Shown one piece after another: positions 11,386-22,150 of a DNA stretch of 64,000 bases (position 1 is its first letter; each line of letters opens with the position of its first letter). The position numbers and the translations under genes were made by a program. The DNA is from an uncultured Pelagibacteraceae bacterium. Its GTDB lineage: Bacteria; Pseudomonadota; Alphaproteobacteria; Pelagibacterales; Pelagibacteraceae. The stretch lies in NCBI GenBank assembly GCA_902618975.1, contig CACNCN010000003.1, positions 1 to 64,000 of the forward strand, given 5' to 3'. The notes under the pieces are model-generated. The model was not told the origin of the DNA and ran no database searches. It saw only the letters and a program-made list of their open reading frames with translations.

Positions 11386-11634
11386 TTATTTCCTCAAATT
11401 TAATTTTGATATGACATTCTTATAAGACTCCATCTTATTTTTCTTAAGATATTCTAATAATTTTTTTCTTCTACTAACCGCTTTTAGCAATCCTACCGAT
11501 GAATGTTTATCTTTTTTGTTAGCTTTAATGTGTTTGGACAAATTATCAATTTTATCAGTTAATTGAGCAATTTGTAATTCAGAAGAACCTGTATCTTTAT
11601 CATGTAAAGATAATTCTTTGTAACTTTCTTTCAT
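11386..11634 (-). CDS. rpsO: 30S ribosomal protein S15
   Basis: DTGSSELQIAQLTDKIDNLSKHIKANKKDKHSSVGLL. Confidence 0.96.
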   Translation of the reverse strand: MKESYKELSLHDKDTGSSELQIAQLTDKIDNLSKHIKANKKDKHSSVGLLKAVSRRKKLLEYLKKNKMESYKNVISKLNLRK

Positions 11635-11642
11635 TTTTTCCT

Positions 11643-12008
11643 TTATTTGTATGTTTGTTTTATTAATTTTTCAATTTTTTCAGCATAATCGAAAGACTCA
11701 TCTTGTACGAATAATATTTTTGGTAAAAATTTCATCGTTATTTTTTTTGATAAAGTTTTTCTTATTACAAATGAAAATTCTTTTAATTTTTCAACAGTTA
11801 ATGAAGCATCTTTACCGCCAAGAGGTAAAACAAATGCTTTTGCCGTTTTAAGATCTGGGCTCATTCTAACTTCTGTAACTGTAATTTCTCTTGTCTCTAA
11901 GTTTGGTAATTTAGCTTCACCTCTTATAAAAATCATACTTAGAGCTTGTTTGATCATTTCACCAACTCTTAATTGTCTCTGAGTAATTGTTTTTCCAGCT
12001 GATGTCAT
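11643..12008 (-). CDS. rbfA: ribosome-binding factor A
   Basis: RQLRVGEMIKQALSMIF, MKFLPKILFVQDESFDYAEKIEKL. Confidence 0.93.
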   Translation of the reverse strand: MTSAGKTITQRQLRVGEMIKQALSMIFIRGEAKLPNLETREITVTEVRMSPDLKTAKAFVLPLGGKDASLTVEKLKEFSFVIRKTLSKKITMKFLPKILFVQDESFDYAEKIEKLIKQTYK

Positions 12009-14209
12009 TATATTGATCTCTCTAAAGTTTTTGATTTATAGACTTCAATAATATCTTTTTTTTGAAAATCACTAAAATCTTTTAAAGTTATACCACACTC
12101 AAGGCCTGCAGAAACTTGTTTCGCTTGATTTTTTTCTCTAAATATTGAGCTAATTTTGCCATTAAATATAATGCTACCATCTCTGATAACTCTAGCGTTA
12201 GAGTCTTGTTGTATCTCACCATCCAATACTTTTGATCCAGCTACTTTGCCCACTTTTGATACTTTGAAAATTTCCAATATTTCTGCAGATCCAATTATAT
12301 TTTCCTCTACATCTGGTGTAAGCAAGCCAGACATTTTATTTTTTATGAAATCTAAAGCTTCATAAATTATATTAAAGTTATTAATTTGAATTTTTTCGTT
12401 CTCAGCAAGTTTTTTTGCCTCTTTTGTTGGTTTAACATTAAAAGCAACTAAAATTGCGTTAGTAGCTTTTGCAAGATTAACATCGGTCTCGGTTATCATT
12501 CCAATATCTGAAAGGATTATTTTTGGCTTAACCTCATCGTGTTTAATTAATGAGATTGTATTTTTTATTGCCTCGGATGAACCATGAACATCAGATTTTA
12601 TAATTATATTTAATTCTTCTATAGAATTATCTTTAAAAGCTAACTCTTTGTTTGCAAATGTAAGTGAATTTTTTCCCTCTTTCGACTCTTGAACTCTCTC
12701 CTGACTTATTGCTTTTGCTTCTTTTTCATTTTTAAGAACTACAAAGTCGTCTCCTGCTTTTGCAGCACCATTTATACCTAATATTTCTACTGGAGTTGAT
12801 GGAGTAGCTTTATCTAGTAATTCACCTTGATCATTCACGATCGCTCTTACTTTCCCCCATTTTAAGCCGCTAACAAAATAATCACCTTTTTTTAATGTAC
12901 CACTAGTAATTATTGCATTTAATATGGGTCCTCTGCCAATATCTATTTTGGATTCTATTATTGTTCCTTTAGCACTTGCATCATGATCAGTTTTAAGATC
13001 TAAAATTTCGGACTGAAGAAGGATTGACTCAATAAGTTTATCGATATTAAGATTTGTTTTGGTTGATATTTCTACCATTAGGGTATCACCTGACATATCC
13101 TCTGCTATAAGCTCATGCTCTAATAATTGATTTTTTACTTTCTGAACATCAGCATCTGGCAAATCACATTTATTTATAGCTACAACAATTGGTACATTTG
13201 CTGCTTTAGCATGTTTAATTGACTCTATGGTTTGTGGTTTCACTCCATCATCAGCAGCAACAACCAAAATTACAATATCAGTTAGTTTTGAACCTCTGGC
13301 CCTCATTTCGGTAAATGCTGCGTGGCCAGGAGTGTCTATGAAAGTTAATCTACTTTTTCCATATTTTATTTGATAAGCTCCAATGTGTTGAGTAATTCCT
13401 CCAAATTCATCTTCGGTAACATTTGTTTTTCTTAAAGTATCTAAAACTGAAGTCTTACCATGATCGACATGTCCCATCACAGTCACAATTGGAGGTCTTT
13501 CTGATAAATTTTCTGTTTTTGTTAGCTGTTCGTTTTTAATAATTTCATCAGCTTTTTGCTCTTTGATTGGAATATGACCAAATTCTTTTACAAGATACTC
13601 GGCTATATCTTCATCTATTGTATGATTTATTGTTACAGTTAATCCTATACCGATCAGATGTTTTAATATATTGCTAGATTGCTCGGCCATTCTATTTGCA
13701 AGTTCTCTTATAGTAATTAATTTTGGAATTTTAACCTCCCTTTTAATTGGCTTAATTTCTTCCTTTAAATTTTGACTCTTTGTATTTTCTTTTTGTTTTG
13801 CTCTTTTTAATGAAGCCATACTTCTAGATCTAGAGTCAATATCTCCATCACTTAATGCTCTTGAAAGGGTAAGTTTTAATTCTCGTCTTTTAAAACCATT
13901 CTTTCCTTTGTTGTCTCTAGATGGCGCTTCACCCTTTAATCTTTTTGTTGCTCTCTGTTCAGCTAATTTTCTTTTTTCAAAGTCTGATTTAGCAAAATTA
14001 TTAAAGTTTTTTTTATCTATAATTGGATTTGGTTGTCTCGCATTTATACTGGGTTTGTTAAACTTCTGAAAAGGTTGTTTTTTGTGAACTCTTCCAGGTT
14101 TTCTTTCAATTAAAACTGTATTTTTTGATTGAGATCTTGCTTGCTCTATACTATTAAATGTTCTCTTTGATTTTCCAGAAATTGATAATTTTAGTTTCTT
14201 TTTTTCCAT
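12008..14209 (-). CDS. infB: translation initiation factor IF-2
   Basis: [38 protein letters not shown]. Confidence 0.98.
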   Translation of the reverse strand: MEKKKLKLSISGKSKRTFNSIEQARSQSKNTVLIERKPGRVHKKQPFQKFNKPSINARQPNPIIDKKNFNNFAKSDFEKRKLAEQRATKRLKGEAPSRDNKGKNGFKRRELKLTLSRALSDGDIDSRSRSMASLKRAKQKENTKSQNLKEEIKPIKREVKIPKLITIRELANRMAEQSSNILKHLIGIGLTVTINHTIDEDIAEYLVKEFGHIPIKEQKADEIIKNEQLTKTENLSERPPIVTVMGHVDHGKTSVLDTLRKTNVTEDEFGGITQHIGAYQIKYGKSRLTFIDTPGHAAFTEMRARGSKLTDIVILVVAADDGVKPQTIESIKHAKAANVPIVVAINKCDLPDADVQKVKNQLLEHELIAEDMSGDTLMVEISTKTNLNIDKLIESILLQSEILDLKTDHDASAKGTIIESKIDIGRGPILNAIITSGTLKKGDYFVSGLKWGKVRAIVNDQGELLDKATPSTPVEILGINGAAKAGDDFVVLKNEKEAKAISQERVQESKEGKNSLTFANKELAFKDNSIEELNIIIKSDVHGSSEAIKNTISLIKHDEVKPKIILSDIGMITETDVNLAKATNAILVAFNVKPTKEAKKLAENEKIQINNFNIIYEALDFIKNKMSGLLTPDVEENIIGSAEILEIFKVSKVGKVAGSKVLDGEIQQDSNARVIRDGSIIFNGKISSIFREKNQAKQVSAGLECGITLKDFSDFQKKDIIEVYKSKTLERSI

Positions 14210-14219
14210 AAACCATACC

Positions 14220-15773
14220 TCAGTCTTTGTAAGCTATGCTTCTTGCAGACATAATTAATTCGTCAGCTTCTTGTTTAGACAGAGCAAAATCTTCTAAATA
14301 CCCTTTTATTTTAACTTTTTCCCCTTTAACGACATCAAAACCACCAGTTAGCTCATCTGATGCGAGATCAGCAAAATCATTTAAAGTCAAAATTTTTTTT
14401 TCTCCCAACGTAACTAACATTCCTGGCGTTAATCCTTTCAAATTAATAAGCTCTGTATCTAATCCTAACTCTTGTACTTTCTTTGATATTTCTTCTTGAT
14501 CTTTTAAATAAAATTCCTTTGCCCTATCAATCAATTCTTTAGCGGTATCCTCTTCGATACCTTCTATTTTTGCTAGATCATCTGTAGAGCTGTCTTTTAT
14601 TTCATCAATCGTAGAAAAGCCTTCAGCAACTAAAAGTTGTCCTAAAGTTTCATCAAGCTCAAGACTCTTTATTAAGTTTTCTGTTTTTTCTTTAAATTCA
14701 ATTTGTCTTCTCTCTGAGTCCTCTTGATCGGTCATTATATTTATTTCATAGTTTAATAATTTTGTAGCCAGCCTTACATTCTGTCCTCTTCGCCCTATAG
14801 CTTTGCTCAAATTTTCCTCATTAAGAATCACATCTAATTTTTTCATTTGATTGTCTACATTTACTCTTTGAACTTCTGCAGGTGAAAGAGCATTTGAAAC
14901 TACTATTGCAGGATCTTCTGACCAATTAACAATATCAATTTTTTCTCCCTGCAATTCATTCACTACAGCTTGAACTCTACTTCCACGCATACCCACACAA
15001 GCACCAACTGGATCAAGTGATGTGTCAATGGCTTTAACACATATTTTAGCTCTACTACCAGGATCTCTTGCAGAAGATTTTATTTCAATTAATCCATCAT
15101 AAATTTCTGGTACTTCTTGAATAAATAACTTTTCCATAAATTTTGGATGAGCTCTTGATAAAAAAATTTGCTGTCCTCTTGGTTCCCTTCTCACATCTAA
15201 ACAGTATGCTTTTACCCTATCGCCAGCTTTGATATTTTCTCTTGGTATCATCTCATTTTTTTGAATAATCGCCTCTGTACCCCCAAGATCAACAATTACA
15301 TTTCCAAATTCAAGTCTTTTAACAATTCCACTTAAGATGGTATCTTTTTTTTCTTTAAAATCATTATATTGCCTTTCTCTCTCGGCCTCTCTCACACTAT
15401 AGGTAATAACCTGTTTTGCAGTTTGAGCAGCAATTCTACCAAAATCGAATGATGGCAGAGGTTGAAGAATTTCATCGCCAATATTTTTTTCTTCAAATTC
15501 ATCACCTAATGAATGAGCTTTTTTTAAATCAATCTCAATGTTACTGTTGGTAACCTTATCTACAATAATTAATTTCCTATAAATCTCTATTTCACCACTT
15601 TCCCTGTTAATTTTAACAATTATTTCGTTTTCAGTACCAAATTTAGACTTGGCTGCTTTTGCTATACCATTTTCCATTGAGTCTATGATTAATTCTTTGT
15701 CTATAGATTTTTCAATTGCTACTGCTTCTGCAATTCTTAATAGTTCTAATTTATCCGCTCTTCTATTTAACAT
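14220..15773 (-). CDS. nusA: transcription termination/antitermination protein NusA
   Basis: S1/KH region, VGACVGMRGSRVQAVVNELQGEKIDIV. Confidence 0.97.
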   Translation of the reverse strand: MLNRRADKLELLRIAEAVAIEKSIDKELIIDSMENGIAKAAKSKFGTENEIIVKINRESGEIEIYRKLIIVDKVTNSNIEIDLKKAHSLGDEFEEKNIGDEILQPLPSFDFGRIAAQTAKQVITYSVREAERERQYNDFKEKKDTILSGIVKRLEFGNVIVDLGGTEAIIQKNEMIPRENIKAGDRVKAYCLDVRREPRGQQIFLSRAHPKFMEKLFIQEVPEIYDGLIEIKSSARDPGSRAKICVKAIDTSLDPVGACVGMRGSRVQAVVNELQGEKIDIVNWSEDPAIVVSNALSPAEVQRVNVDNQMKKLDVILNEENLSKAIGRRGQNVRLATKLLNYEINIMTDQEDSERRQIEFKEKTENLIKSLELDETLGQLLVAEGFSTIDEIKDSSTDDLAKIEGIEEDTAKELIDRAKEFYLKDQEEISKKVQELGLDTELINLKGLTPGMLVTLGEKKILTLNDFADLASDELTGGFDVVKGEKVKIKGYLEDFALSKQEADELIMSARSIAYKD

Positions 15774-15789
15774 TCTTTTTACCTAAAAA

Positions 15790-15812
15790 AAAATGGGCCG
15801 AAGCCCATTTTG
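15790..15812 (-). terminator. intrinsic terminator hairpin between metK and nusA, ending about 11 nt before the nusA ATG
   Basis: Minus strand reads AAAATGGGC-TTCG-GCCCATTTTTTTTT: stem of about 9 bp, TTCG loop, T-run. Confidence 0.85.
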
Positions 15813-15833
15813 AAATTTCAACAATGTAACAGG

Positions 15834-15861
15834 AATATATTTATTTTAATTTAATTTTCAA
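15834..15861 (-). promoter_or_regulatory. putative sigma70-type promoter for nusA
   Basis: Minus strand TTGAAA (15861-15856), 16-nt spacer, TATATT (15839-15834). Confidence 0.5.
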
Positions 15862-15867
15862 CAATAT

Positions 15868-17031
15868 TTAACTTTTAAATATCCCTGATTTATCTGTTTT
15901 TTCCCATGAAAATGACCCGTCTTTCTCTGAGTCTCTGCCAAAATGTCCGTATGCTGCTGTCTTTTCGTAAATTGGTTTATTTAAACCTAACATCTCTCTT
16001 ATGCCTCTAGGACTTAGATCAAAATTTTCATTTATCAATTTTTCCACATGTCTATTTTTTTCTTCATCATTATCAAATAAATCTACATATATGGACAATG
16101 GTTTTGATACTCCAATCGCATATGCTAATTGAATTAAACATTTATCGGCTATACCTGATGCAACTACATTTTTAGCTAAATATCTTGAGGCATATGCCGC
16201 TGATCTATCAACCTTTGTAGGATCTTTTCCAGAAAAAGCACCTCCTCCATGTGGAGCGGCTCCACCGTATGTATCAACTATTATTTTTCTTCCAGTAAGT
16301 CCGCTATCACCATCAGGTCCACCTATTACAAAATTTCCTGTGGGATTTACGTAAATTTCATTTTCGTCCAGGTCATTTAATAAATTTTTCGGAATTGACT
16401 TTTCAATATAAGGTTTTACTAGTTCTCTTACTTGCGATTGATTAACGTCAGCAGAATGCTGAGTTGATATCACAACTGACTTTACTTTTGACGGCTTACC
16501 ATCAATGTATTCGATGGTGATCTGACTTTTTGAATCTGGCTCGATATTTTTAAGCTTTCCAGATTTCCTATCTTGAGCCATTAATCTTAATATTTTGTGT
16601 GAATAATGTATAGGCGCTGGCATAAGAACATCAGTCTCAGTACAAGCATAACCAAACATTATACCTTGATCACCAGCTCCCTCATCTTTGTTGCCTGATG
16701 AATCTACACCCATAGCTATATCAGAAGATTGAGCGTGCAAATGACTCTCAATTTTAGTAGCTTCTTTCCAAGTAAATCCTTCTTGGTCATATCCAATATC
16801 TTTTATGCAGTTTCTTACCTTTTCAATTAAATCATTTTTTTTTATTTCTGGTCCTCTTACTTCTCCAGCCAAAACAACTTTATTTGTTGTTGTTAATGTT
16901 TCGCAAGCTACTCTTGATTGCGGTTCACTCTTTAGATATGAGTCAACTACCATATCAGATATTCTATCGCAAACTTTATCGGGGTGGCCTTCTGAAACTG
17001 ATTCACTAGTAAATAGATAGTTTTTTTTCAT
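15868..17031 (-). CDS. metK: S-adenosylmethionine synthetase
   Basis: [44 protein letters not shown]. Confidence 0.99.
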   Translation of the reverse strand: MKKNYLFTSESVSEGHPDKVCDRISDMVVDSYLKSEPQSRVACETLTTTNKVVLAGEVRGPEIKKNDLIEKVRNCIKDIGYDQEGFTWKEATKIESHLHAQSSDIAMGVDSSGNKDEGAGDQGIMFGYACTETDVLMPAPIHYSHKILRLMAQDRKSGKLKNIEPDSKSQITIEYIDGKPSKVKSVVISTQHSADVNQSQVRELVKPYIEKSIPKNLLNDLDENEIYVNPTGNFVIGGPDGDSGLTGRKIIVDTYGGAAPHGGGAFSGKDPTKVDRSAAYASRYLAKNVVASGIADKCLIQLAYAIGVSKPLSIYVDLFDNDEEKNRHVEKLINENFDLSPRGIREMLGLNKPIYEKTAAYGHFGRDSEKDGSFSWEKTDKSGIFKS

Positions 17032-18570
17032 TTAATGACCTTTCTTTTTTAAGAAGAAAATTAAAGTAATATAAAATAACATTAAATAAAAGAAGATCTT
17101 ATTACCATGTTTAGAAAAAATTGTAGTATTAATAGATTTTACTGTATTAAATTCTATAACACCACTCTCAGTTGATTCAATTTTGTTTTCTATTAAGCCT
17201 ACAGGACTAATTAACGCGGAAATACCGTTGTTAGCTGATCTTATTAAATTTTTACCTTCCTCAATAGATCTTAATATTGAATGTGAGAAGTGCTGAAATG
17301 GGCCAATGCTATCTCCAAACCATCCGTCTTCAGAAATATTAACAATTACATCATAATAATTTTTATTTTTTGATAAATTGCCTGAGTAAATTATTTCATA
17401 ACAAATTAATGGTAAAATTGAAAAGTAATCTAATTCAATAATATTTCGAATATTGGATGGTGAGAAGGATTGATATCCTTGAGTAATTTTTTTTAGGCCA
17501 AACTTAGATAGAATTTTTTCTATTGGGAGATATTCACCAAAAGGAACAAGTTTGTTTTTTTTATATATATCAATGGGCTCTAATTCATTGTTAAATAAAA
17601 CTAAAGAATTATATACTTTAGAGTCTTCAACAATATTCATGCCAATTAATAATTTATGATTTGAAGAATATCTATTTTTAAATAAATAGCTTAGGTACTT
17701 TTGATTTTGAAGCGAAACACCAGTTAATATTCCTTCAGGGAATATAAATAATGTATTTAGATCTTTATTTGGATCGCTAATCTTGTATATTTCGTCAATT
17801 CTTACAATTGGATCTTCATTATTAAGGAATCTATTTAAATCAATTTTGGGAGAAATTATTTTTATTTGTGTATTTAAACTTTTTGTCTCATTTTTATTAT
17901 AATTATCTATTCTTAGATGACCATAAATGTAATTGAGTGTGAAAATTAATAAAAAAATTGAAAATACAGATATTTTAAATTTTAATTTTTTTTCAAATAA
18001 AATAACTAATGGTATTAAAAAAAAAGTAATGCATATTAAGTTTAAGCCATAAGTTCCTACCACAGAAAGTATTTGTATCAATTTTGTAAATTCTGTAAGA
18101 CTATATACGTTTAGGTTCCATGGAAAACCTGTTAAGATTATTCCTCTTAAAAACTCAATAAGTGAAAAACCAACTGAAAAAATCATTAAAGATGAAAGAT
18201 TTTTTTGGATATTAAAAAATGATAAAAATATTGTGATTAATCCATAAAATAGTGCAAGACACGCCGGTATTAAACATAAAGAAAATGGTATCAAAAATTT
18301 ATAATCCTCTAAAAAGGTTAATGAATTACTAATCCAATAAAGACTTGAAAAAAAATATCCAAACCCAAAAAACCAACCTATAAAAAAAGATTTTTTTTTA
18401 TATATTTTGTTTTTACATAAGATTAAAAAAAGTGCTGGAAAGCACAAAAAATTTAAGAAAAAATAATTATATGGAGGAAGACTAAAAGAATTTGCAATCC
18501 CTAAAAAAATAACAATTAAGTAATCAAAGTTAAATTTATTATGTCTTCTATGTGTAAAGTTTATGTTCAA
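17032..18570 (-). CDS. lnt: apolipoprotein N-acyltransferase
   Basis: Multi-TM N-terminus plus nitrilase domain: FPEG, KKNKLVPFGEYLP, ICYEIIYSG. Confidence 0.93.
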   Translation of the reverse strand: MNINFTHRRHNKFNFDYLIVIFLGIANSFSLPPYNYFFLNFLCFPALFLILCKNKIYKKKSFFIGWFFGFGYFFSSLYWISNSLTFLEDYKFLIPFSLCLIPACLALFYGLITIFLSFFNIQKNLSSLMIFSVGFSLIEFLRGIILTGFPWNLNVYSLTEFTKLIQILSVVGTYGLNLICITFFLIPLVILFEKKLKFKISVFSIFLLIFTLNYIYGHLRIDNYNKNETKSLNTQIKIISPKIDLNRFLNNEDPIVRIDEIYKISDPNKDLNTLFIFPEGILTGVSLQNQKYLSYLFKNRYSSNHKLLIGMNIVEDSKVYNSLVLFNNELEPIDIYKKNKLVPFGEYLPIEKILSKFGLKKITQGYQSFSPSNIRNIIELDYFSILPLICYEIIYSGNLSKNKNYYDVIVNISEDGWFGDSIGPFQHFSHSILRSIEEGKNLIRSANNGISALISPVGLIENKIESTESGVIEFNTVKSINTTIFSKHGNKIFFYLMLFYITLIFFLKKKGH

Positions 18571-19000
18571 AATATTTAAGTATTTTTAGCTCATTTAAAT
18601 GCATTTTTTTATAATCCTTATATACTATATGATTATAACCTAGCAAATGCAGATAACCATGTACCCACATTCTATCGAGCTCGTATTTAAAATCTGTTTT
18701 TATTGATCTCTTACTTACAAATTCAAAACTAATTGCTATATCGCCTAAGTAATTATTATCTAAAATATTTTTATTGTTTAGAGGAAAAGACAATACATCT
18801 GTTGATTTATTTTTCTTTCTAAATTTTTTATTAAGTGACTTCATGTTTTTATTGTCTGTAAGTAAAATTGAAAATGAGTGTTTTTTTTTTAGTATAGGCT
18901 TCTTCGATAGATGTTTAATATTTTTTTTTATATAATTAATTATTTTAAATTTTTTTTTCTTCCATTCAGGATTATCAATAATAATATTTACACTTATCAT
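18548..19000 (-). CDS. ybeY: endoribonuclease YbeY
   Basis: KSTDVLSFPL, LGDIAIS, WVHGYLHLLGYNH. Confidence 0.94.
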   Translation of the reverse strand: MISVNIIIDNPEWKKKKFKIINYIKKNIKHLSKKPILKKKHSFSILLTDNKNMKSLNKKFRKKNKSTDVLSFPLNNKNILDNNYLGDIAISFEFVSKRSIKTDFKYELDRMWVHGYLHLLGYNHIVYKDYKKMHLNELKILKYFEHKLYT

Positions 19001-20004
19001 TAATCATCTTTATTATCTGAATATGCTTTTACTATTTTGGATACTAAATGATGTCTTACAACATCATTATGATCAAAATCAATGGTAGTAATTTCTTTTA
19101 AATGGCCTAGTATTTTTTTTGATCTAATTAGTCCTGATAAAGACTTATTTGGTAAGTCAATTTGTGAGGGATCACCATTTATTACAATTTTAGAATTTTC
19201 ACCTATCCTAGTTAAAAACATTTTTATTTGCGTGTCTGTTGCATTTTGAGCTTCATCTAAAATTGCAAAAGAATTTTTTAAGGTTCTTCCCCTCATAAAA
19301 GCTAACGGAGCAATTTCAATATCGCCAACTTCAATTTTTTTTTGAATTTTTTCATAATCTAATAAATCATATAATGAGTCATAAAGTGGCCTTAGATATG
19401 GGTCTACTTTTTCTCTCATATCACCTGGCAAAAAACCAAGTCTTTCTCCTGCTTCGACTGCAGGTCGAGATAAAATTATTCTCTCAATTTTTTTTTCTAG
19501 CAACATAGTTAATGCTACTGCAACTGCTAAAAATGTTTTTCCTGTCCCAGCTGGTCCAGCAGATATTACTATATCGCTCTCATGTAATGCTTTTACATAG
19601 TTTTTTTGTTTTTCTGATCTTGGAATTACAGATTTTTTTGGCGTTTTAATTAAATATTGTATTTTATTGTTTTGATCTATTTTTTTATCTGTCATAAATT
19701 CATCAACTGATGAGTGTATATCTTTTTTCTCAAGTGATCCATTGATTAAATATCTCTCAGCAAGAAATACAATTGCACTTTTTATTTTTTCGTTATTTTT
19801 TTGATCTGTCTTGATTGAAATTGAATTACCTCTAGTATAGATATTTGTTTTTGTAATTTTCTCCAATTCTTTAATGTTATTGTTAAATTCTCCAAGGACA
19901 CCTGAAAAAAGCTCATTATTCTGAAAAATTATACTTAGTGTATCGTTTTCTGAGTAAACAAATTTAAGGTAACTATTAATATTTTTGTCTGCTAAATTTT
20001 TCAA
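19000..20004 (-). CDS. phoH: PhoH family ATPase
   Basis: SAGPAGTGKTFLAVAVAL, DEAQNATDTQIKMFLTRIG. Confidence 0.95.
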   Translation of the reverse strand: MKNLADKNINSYLKFVYSENDTLSIIFQNNELFSGVLGEFNNNIKELEKITKTNIYTRGNSISIKTDQKNNEKIKSAIVFLAERYLINGSLEKKDIHSSVDEFMTDKKIDQNNKIQYLIKTPKKSVIPRSEKQKNYVKALHESDIVISAGPAGTGKTFLAVAVALTMLLEKKIERIILSRPAVEAGERLGFLPGDMREKVDPYLRPLYDSLYDLLDYEKIQKKIEVGDIEIAPLAFMRGRTLKNSFAILDEAQNATDTQIKMFLTRIGENSKIVINGDPSQIDLPNKSLSGLIRSKKILGHLKEITTIDFDHNDVVRHHLVSKIVKAYSDNKDD

Positions 20005-21339
20005 TTATGCTGCTTCTGTTCTTGTGCCAATTATTTTTCCAAAAAGGGTATTTTGATTAAATTTTTCAATATAAACATCAACTTCTTTACCAATATTTTT
20101 CTCATCTCCATCCATTATTACAGAATTTATATACTTATTTCTACCAAAAAGCTTTGTTTGATTATCCATTTTATTTTCTACTAAAACTTTTATTTTTTTT
20201 CCATTAAAGCTTTTATTTGTATTAAGTTGATATGAAAAAAGAAGTTTTTGAATTTTTAGTAATTTAAGTTTTGATAAATCTTTGTCAATTGAGGTCATCT
20301 CTCCTGCTTTTGTTCCTGGTCTAGGACTAAAAATAAATGAAAAAGAATTTATAAACTTTATTTTTTTTACAAGATTTATAGTCTGCTCAAAATCTCGATC
20401 TTCTTCACCAGGATAAGAAATTATAAAATCACTTGAAAATTTTATATCAGGGTTAATTTTCATAAGTTTTTCATAAATATTTATATATTCTTCTACAGTA
20501 TGCTTTCTATTCATCAACTTGAGAACTTTGTTTGAACCACTTTGAATTGGTAAATGTACAAATGGCATGAGTTTTTTTGAAGTTTTATAACAATCAATTA
20601 AATCGTCTGTCATATCTATAGGATGTGAGGTTGTATATCTAATTCTTTTAAGTTCAGAATACTTTTCCAGTTCATTAATTAGATTGGATAATCTAAATTC
20701 TTTATTATTATTTTTAAAAGAATAAGCATTAACATTTTGACCCAACAAAGTAATTTCTTTAACTCCATTTTTTATTAATTGTTCTGCTTCTGCTAATATT
20801 TTATGAACCGGTCTTGAATACTCAGGACCTCTTGTAAAAGGTACTACGCAAAAATGACAGAATTTATCACATCCCTCTTGTATAGTTAAAAAAGATGAAA
20901 CGTTGTTACTACTGTTTTTAATTTTATCGAAATTTTCAAATTTATCGATTGTATCAATTTCTGTTTCTTCAAATTTTTCGTTAATTCTATAATTTGAAAT
21001 GACATTATTTATTTTATGATAAGATTGAGGTCCGATTACAATATCAATGTAAGGTTCACGTTTAAACATTTCATCATTTTCAGCTTGGGCCACACATCCT
21101 GCAACTATCATGATGGGTTTTTTCTTATTTTCATAAATTTTTTTTACTCTACCAACCTCATGATAAACTTTCTCTTTTGCTTTATCTCTGATATGACATG
21201 TATTTAATATGAAACAATCAGCATCATATTGATCATTGGTTTTTACGTAATTAATTTTTTTTATATTATCAAGAATTCTATTAGAGTCATATTCGTTCAT
21301 TTGACAACCAAATGTCTTTATGAAAACTTTTTTTGACAT
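20005..21339 (-). CDS. miaB: tRNA-2-methylthio-N6-dimethylallyladenosine synthase
   Basis: TFGCQMNEYDS, radical SAM EGCDKFCHFCVVPFTRGPEYSRP. Confidence 0.97.
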   Translation of the reverse strand: MSKKVFIKTFGCQMNEYDSNRILDNIKKINYVKTNDQYDADCFILNTCHIRDKAKEKVYHEVGRVKKIYENKKKPIMIVAGCVAQAENDEMFKREPYIDIVIGPQSYHKINNVISNYRINEKFEETEIDTIDKFENFDKIKNSSNNVSSFLTIQEGCDKFCHFCVVPFTRGPEYSRPVHKILAEAEQLIKNGVKEITLLGQNVNAYSFKNNNKEFRLSNLINELEKYSELKRIRYTTSHPIDMTDDLIDCYKTSKKLMPFVHLPIQSGSNKVLKLMNRKHTVEEYINIYEKLMKINPDIKFSSDFIISYPGEEDRDFEQTINLVKKIKFINSFSFIFSPRPGTKAGEMTSIDKDLSKLKLLKIQKLLFSYQLNTNKSFNGKKIKVLVENKMDNQTKLFGRNKYINSVIMDGDEKNIGKEVDVYIEKFNQNTLFGKIIGTRTEAA

Positions 21340-21345
21340 TAATAA

Positions 21346-21771
21346 TTATTTTTTTTTAACACCATAAAGCTCAAGTTTATGGTCAACTAAATCGTATCCG
21401 TATTTTTCTGCTATAGCCTTTTGAAGTTTATTAATTTCTGTGTCGCTAAATTCTATTATGTGTCCAGTCTTAACATCAATTAAGTGGTCATGGTGGCTCT
21501 CTCTTATTTCTTCATATCTAGCCTTACCTCCTTTAAAATCATGTTTAGTTAGGATGCCAGCTTCCTCAAATATTTTTACTGTTCTATAAACTGTAGCAAT
21601 GCTTATTTTTGGATCAATTTTTGATACTCTATTGTAAAGCTCATCTACATCGGGATGATCTGACTCCCCGTATGTTTCTTTTGACTCTGACATTACTCTA
21701 GCAATAACTTTTCTTTGGTCGGTTAATTTAATACCTTTGGATATACATTTTTCTTCAATTGTATCATTCAT
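21346..21771 (-). CDS. fur: Fur-family metal-responsive regulator (Fur/Mur)
   Basis: LTDQRKVIARVM, ISIATVYRTVKIFEEAGI, HHDHLIDVKTG. Confidence 0.9.
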   Translation of the reverse strand: MNDTIEEKCISKGIKLTDQRKVIARVMSESKETYGESDHPDVDELYNRVSKIDPKISIATVYRTVKIFEEAGILTKHDFKGGKARYEEIRESHHDHLIDVKTGHIIEFSDTEINKLQKAIAEKYGYDLVDHKLELYGVKKK

Positions 21772-21778
21772 AAAAAAA

Positions 21779-22150
21779 TTAGTAATGTGGTTTTATTATA
21801 TTCTTTATTAAAGCTCCTTTTTTAAATAAGTCTAGTACTTTATTGTAATTTTTTTTTTCAACCTGATTTGAATTAAATCCATATATATTTATATTATTTG
21901 AAAGGCTTAATGCTTTTACTGTTGAGATTGAAGATCTTATTCCTGAGAATACACCTGGACCTTGATTTATTAAAATATTTGTAATCTCTTCTATTTTAAT
22001 ATTATTTTTTTTTAAAAATTCAAAAATAATTAAACTAAATTTATCAAAATTTTCTCTACTGTTTATAAATTCGGTGGTATATGATTTATCATTTGTTATG
22101 ATTTTAAGAAAAATTATTTTATTAGCTGCATCAATTATTAAGTTTTTCAT
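21779..22150 (-). CDS. tsaB: short TsaB-like protein (123 aa)
   Basis: N-terminal LIIDAANK and NQGPGVFSGIRSSISTVKALS; lacks the usual C-terminal half. Confidence 0.65.
   Translation of the reverse strand: MKNLIIDAANKIIFLKIITNDKSYTTEFINSRENFDKFSLIIFEFLKKNNIKIEEITNILINQGPGVFSGIRSSISTVKALSLSNNINIYGFNSNQVEKKNYNKVLDLFKKGALIKNIIKPHY

Noticed and set aside
17020-17060. SAM riboswitch upstream of metK
   Set aside because: metK abuts the lnt stop codon, leaving no leader for an aptamer.
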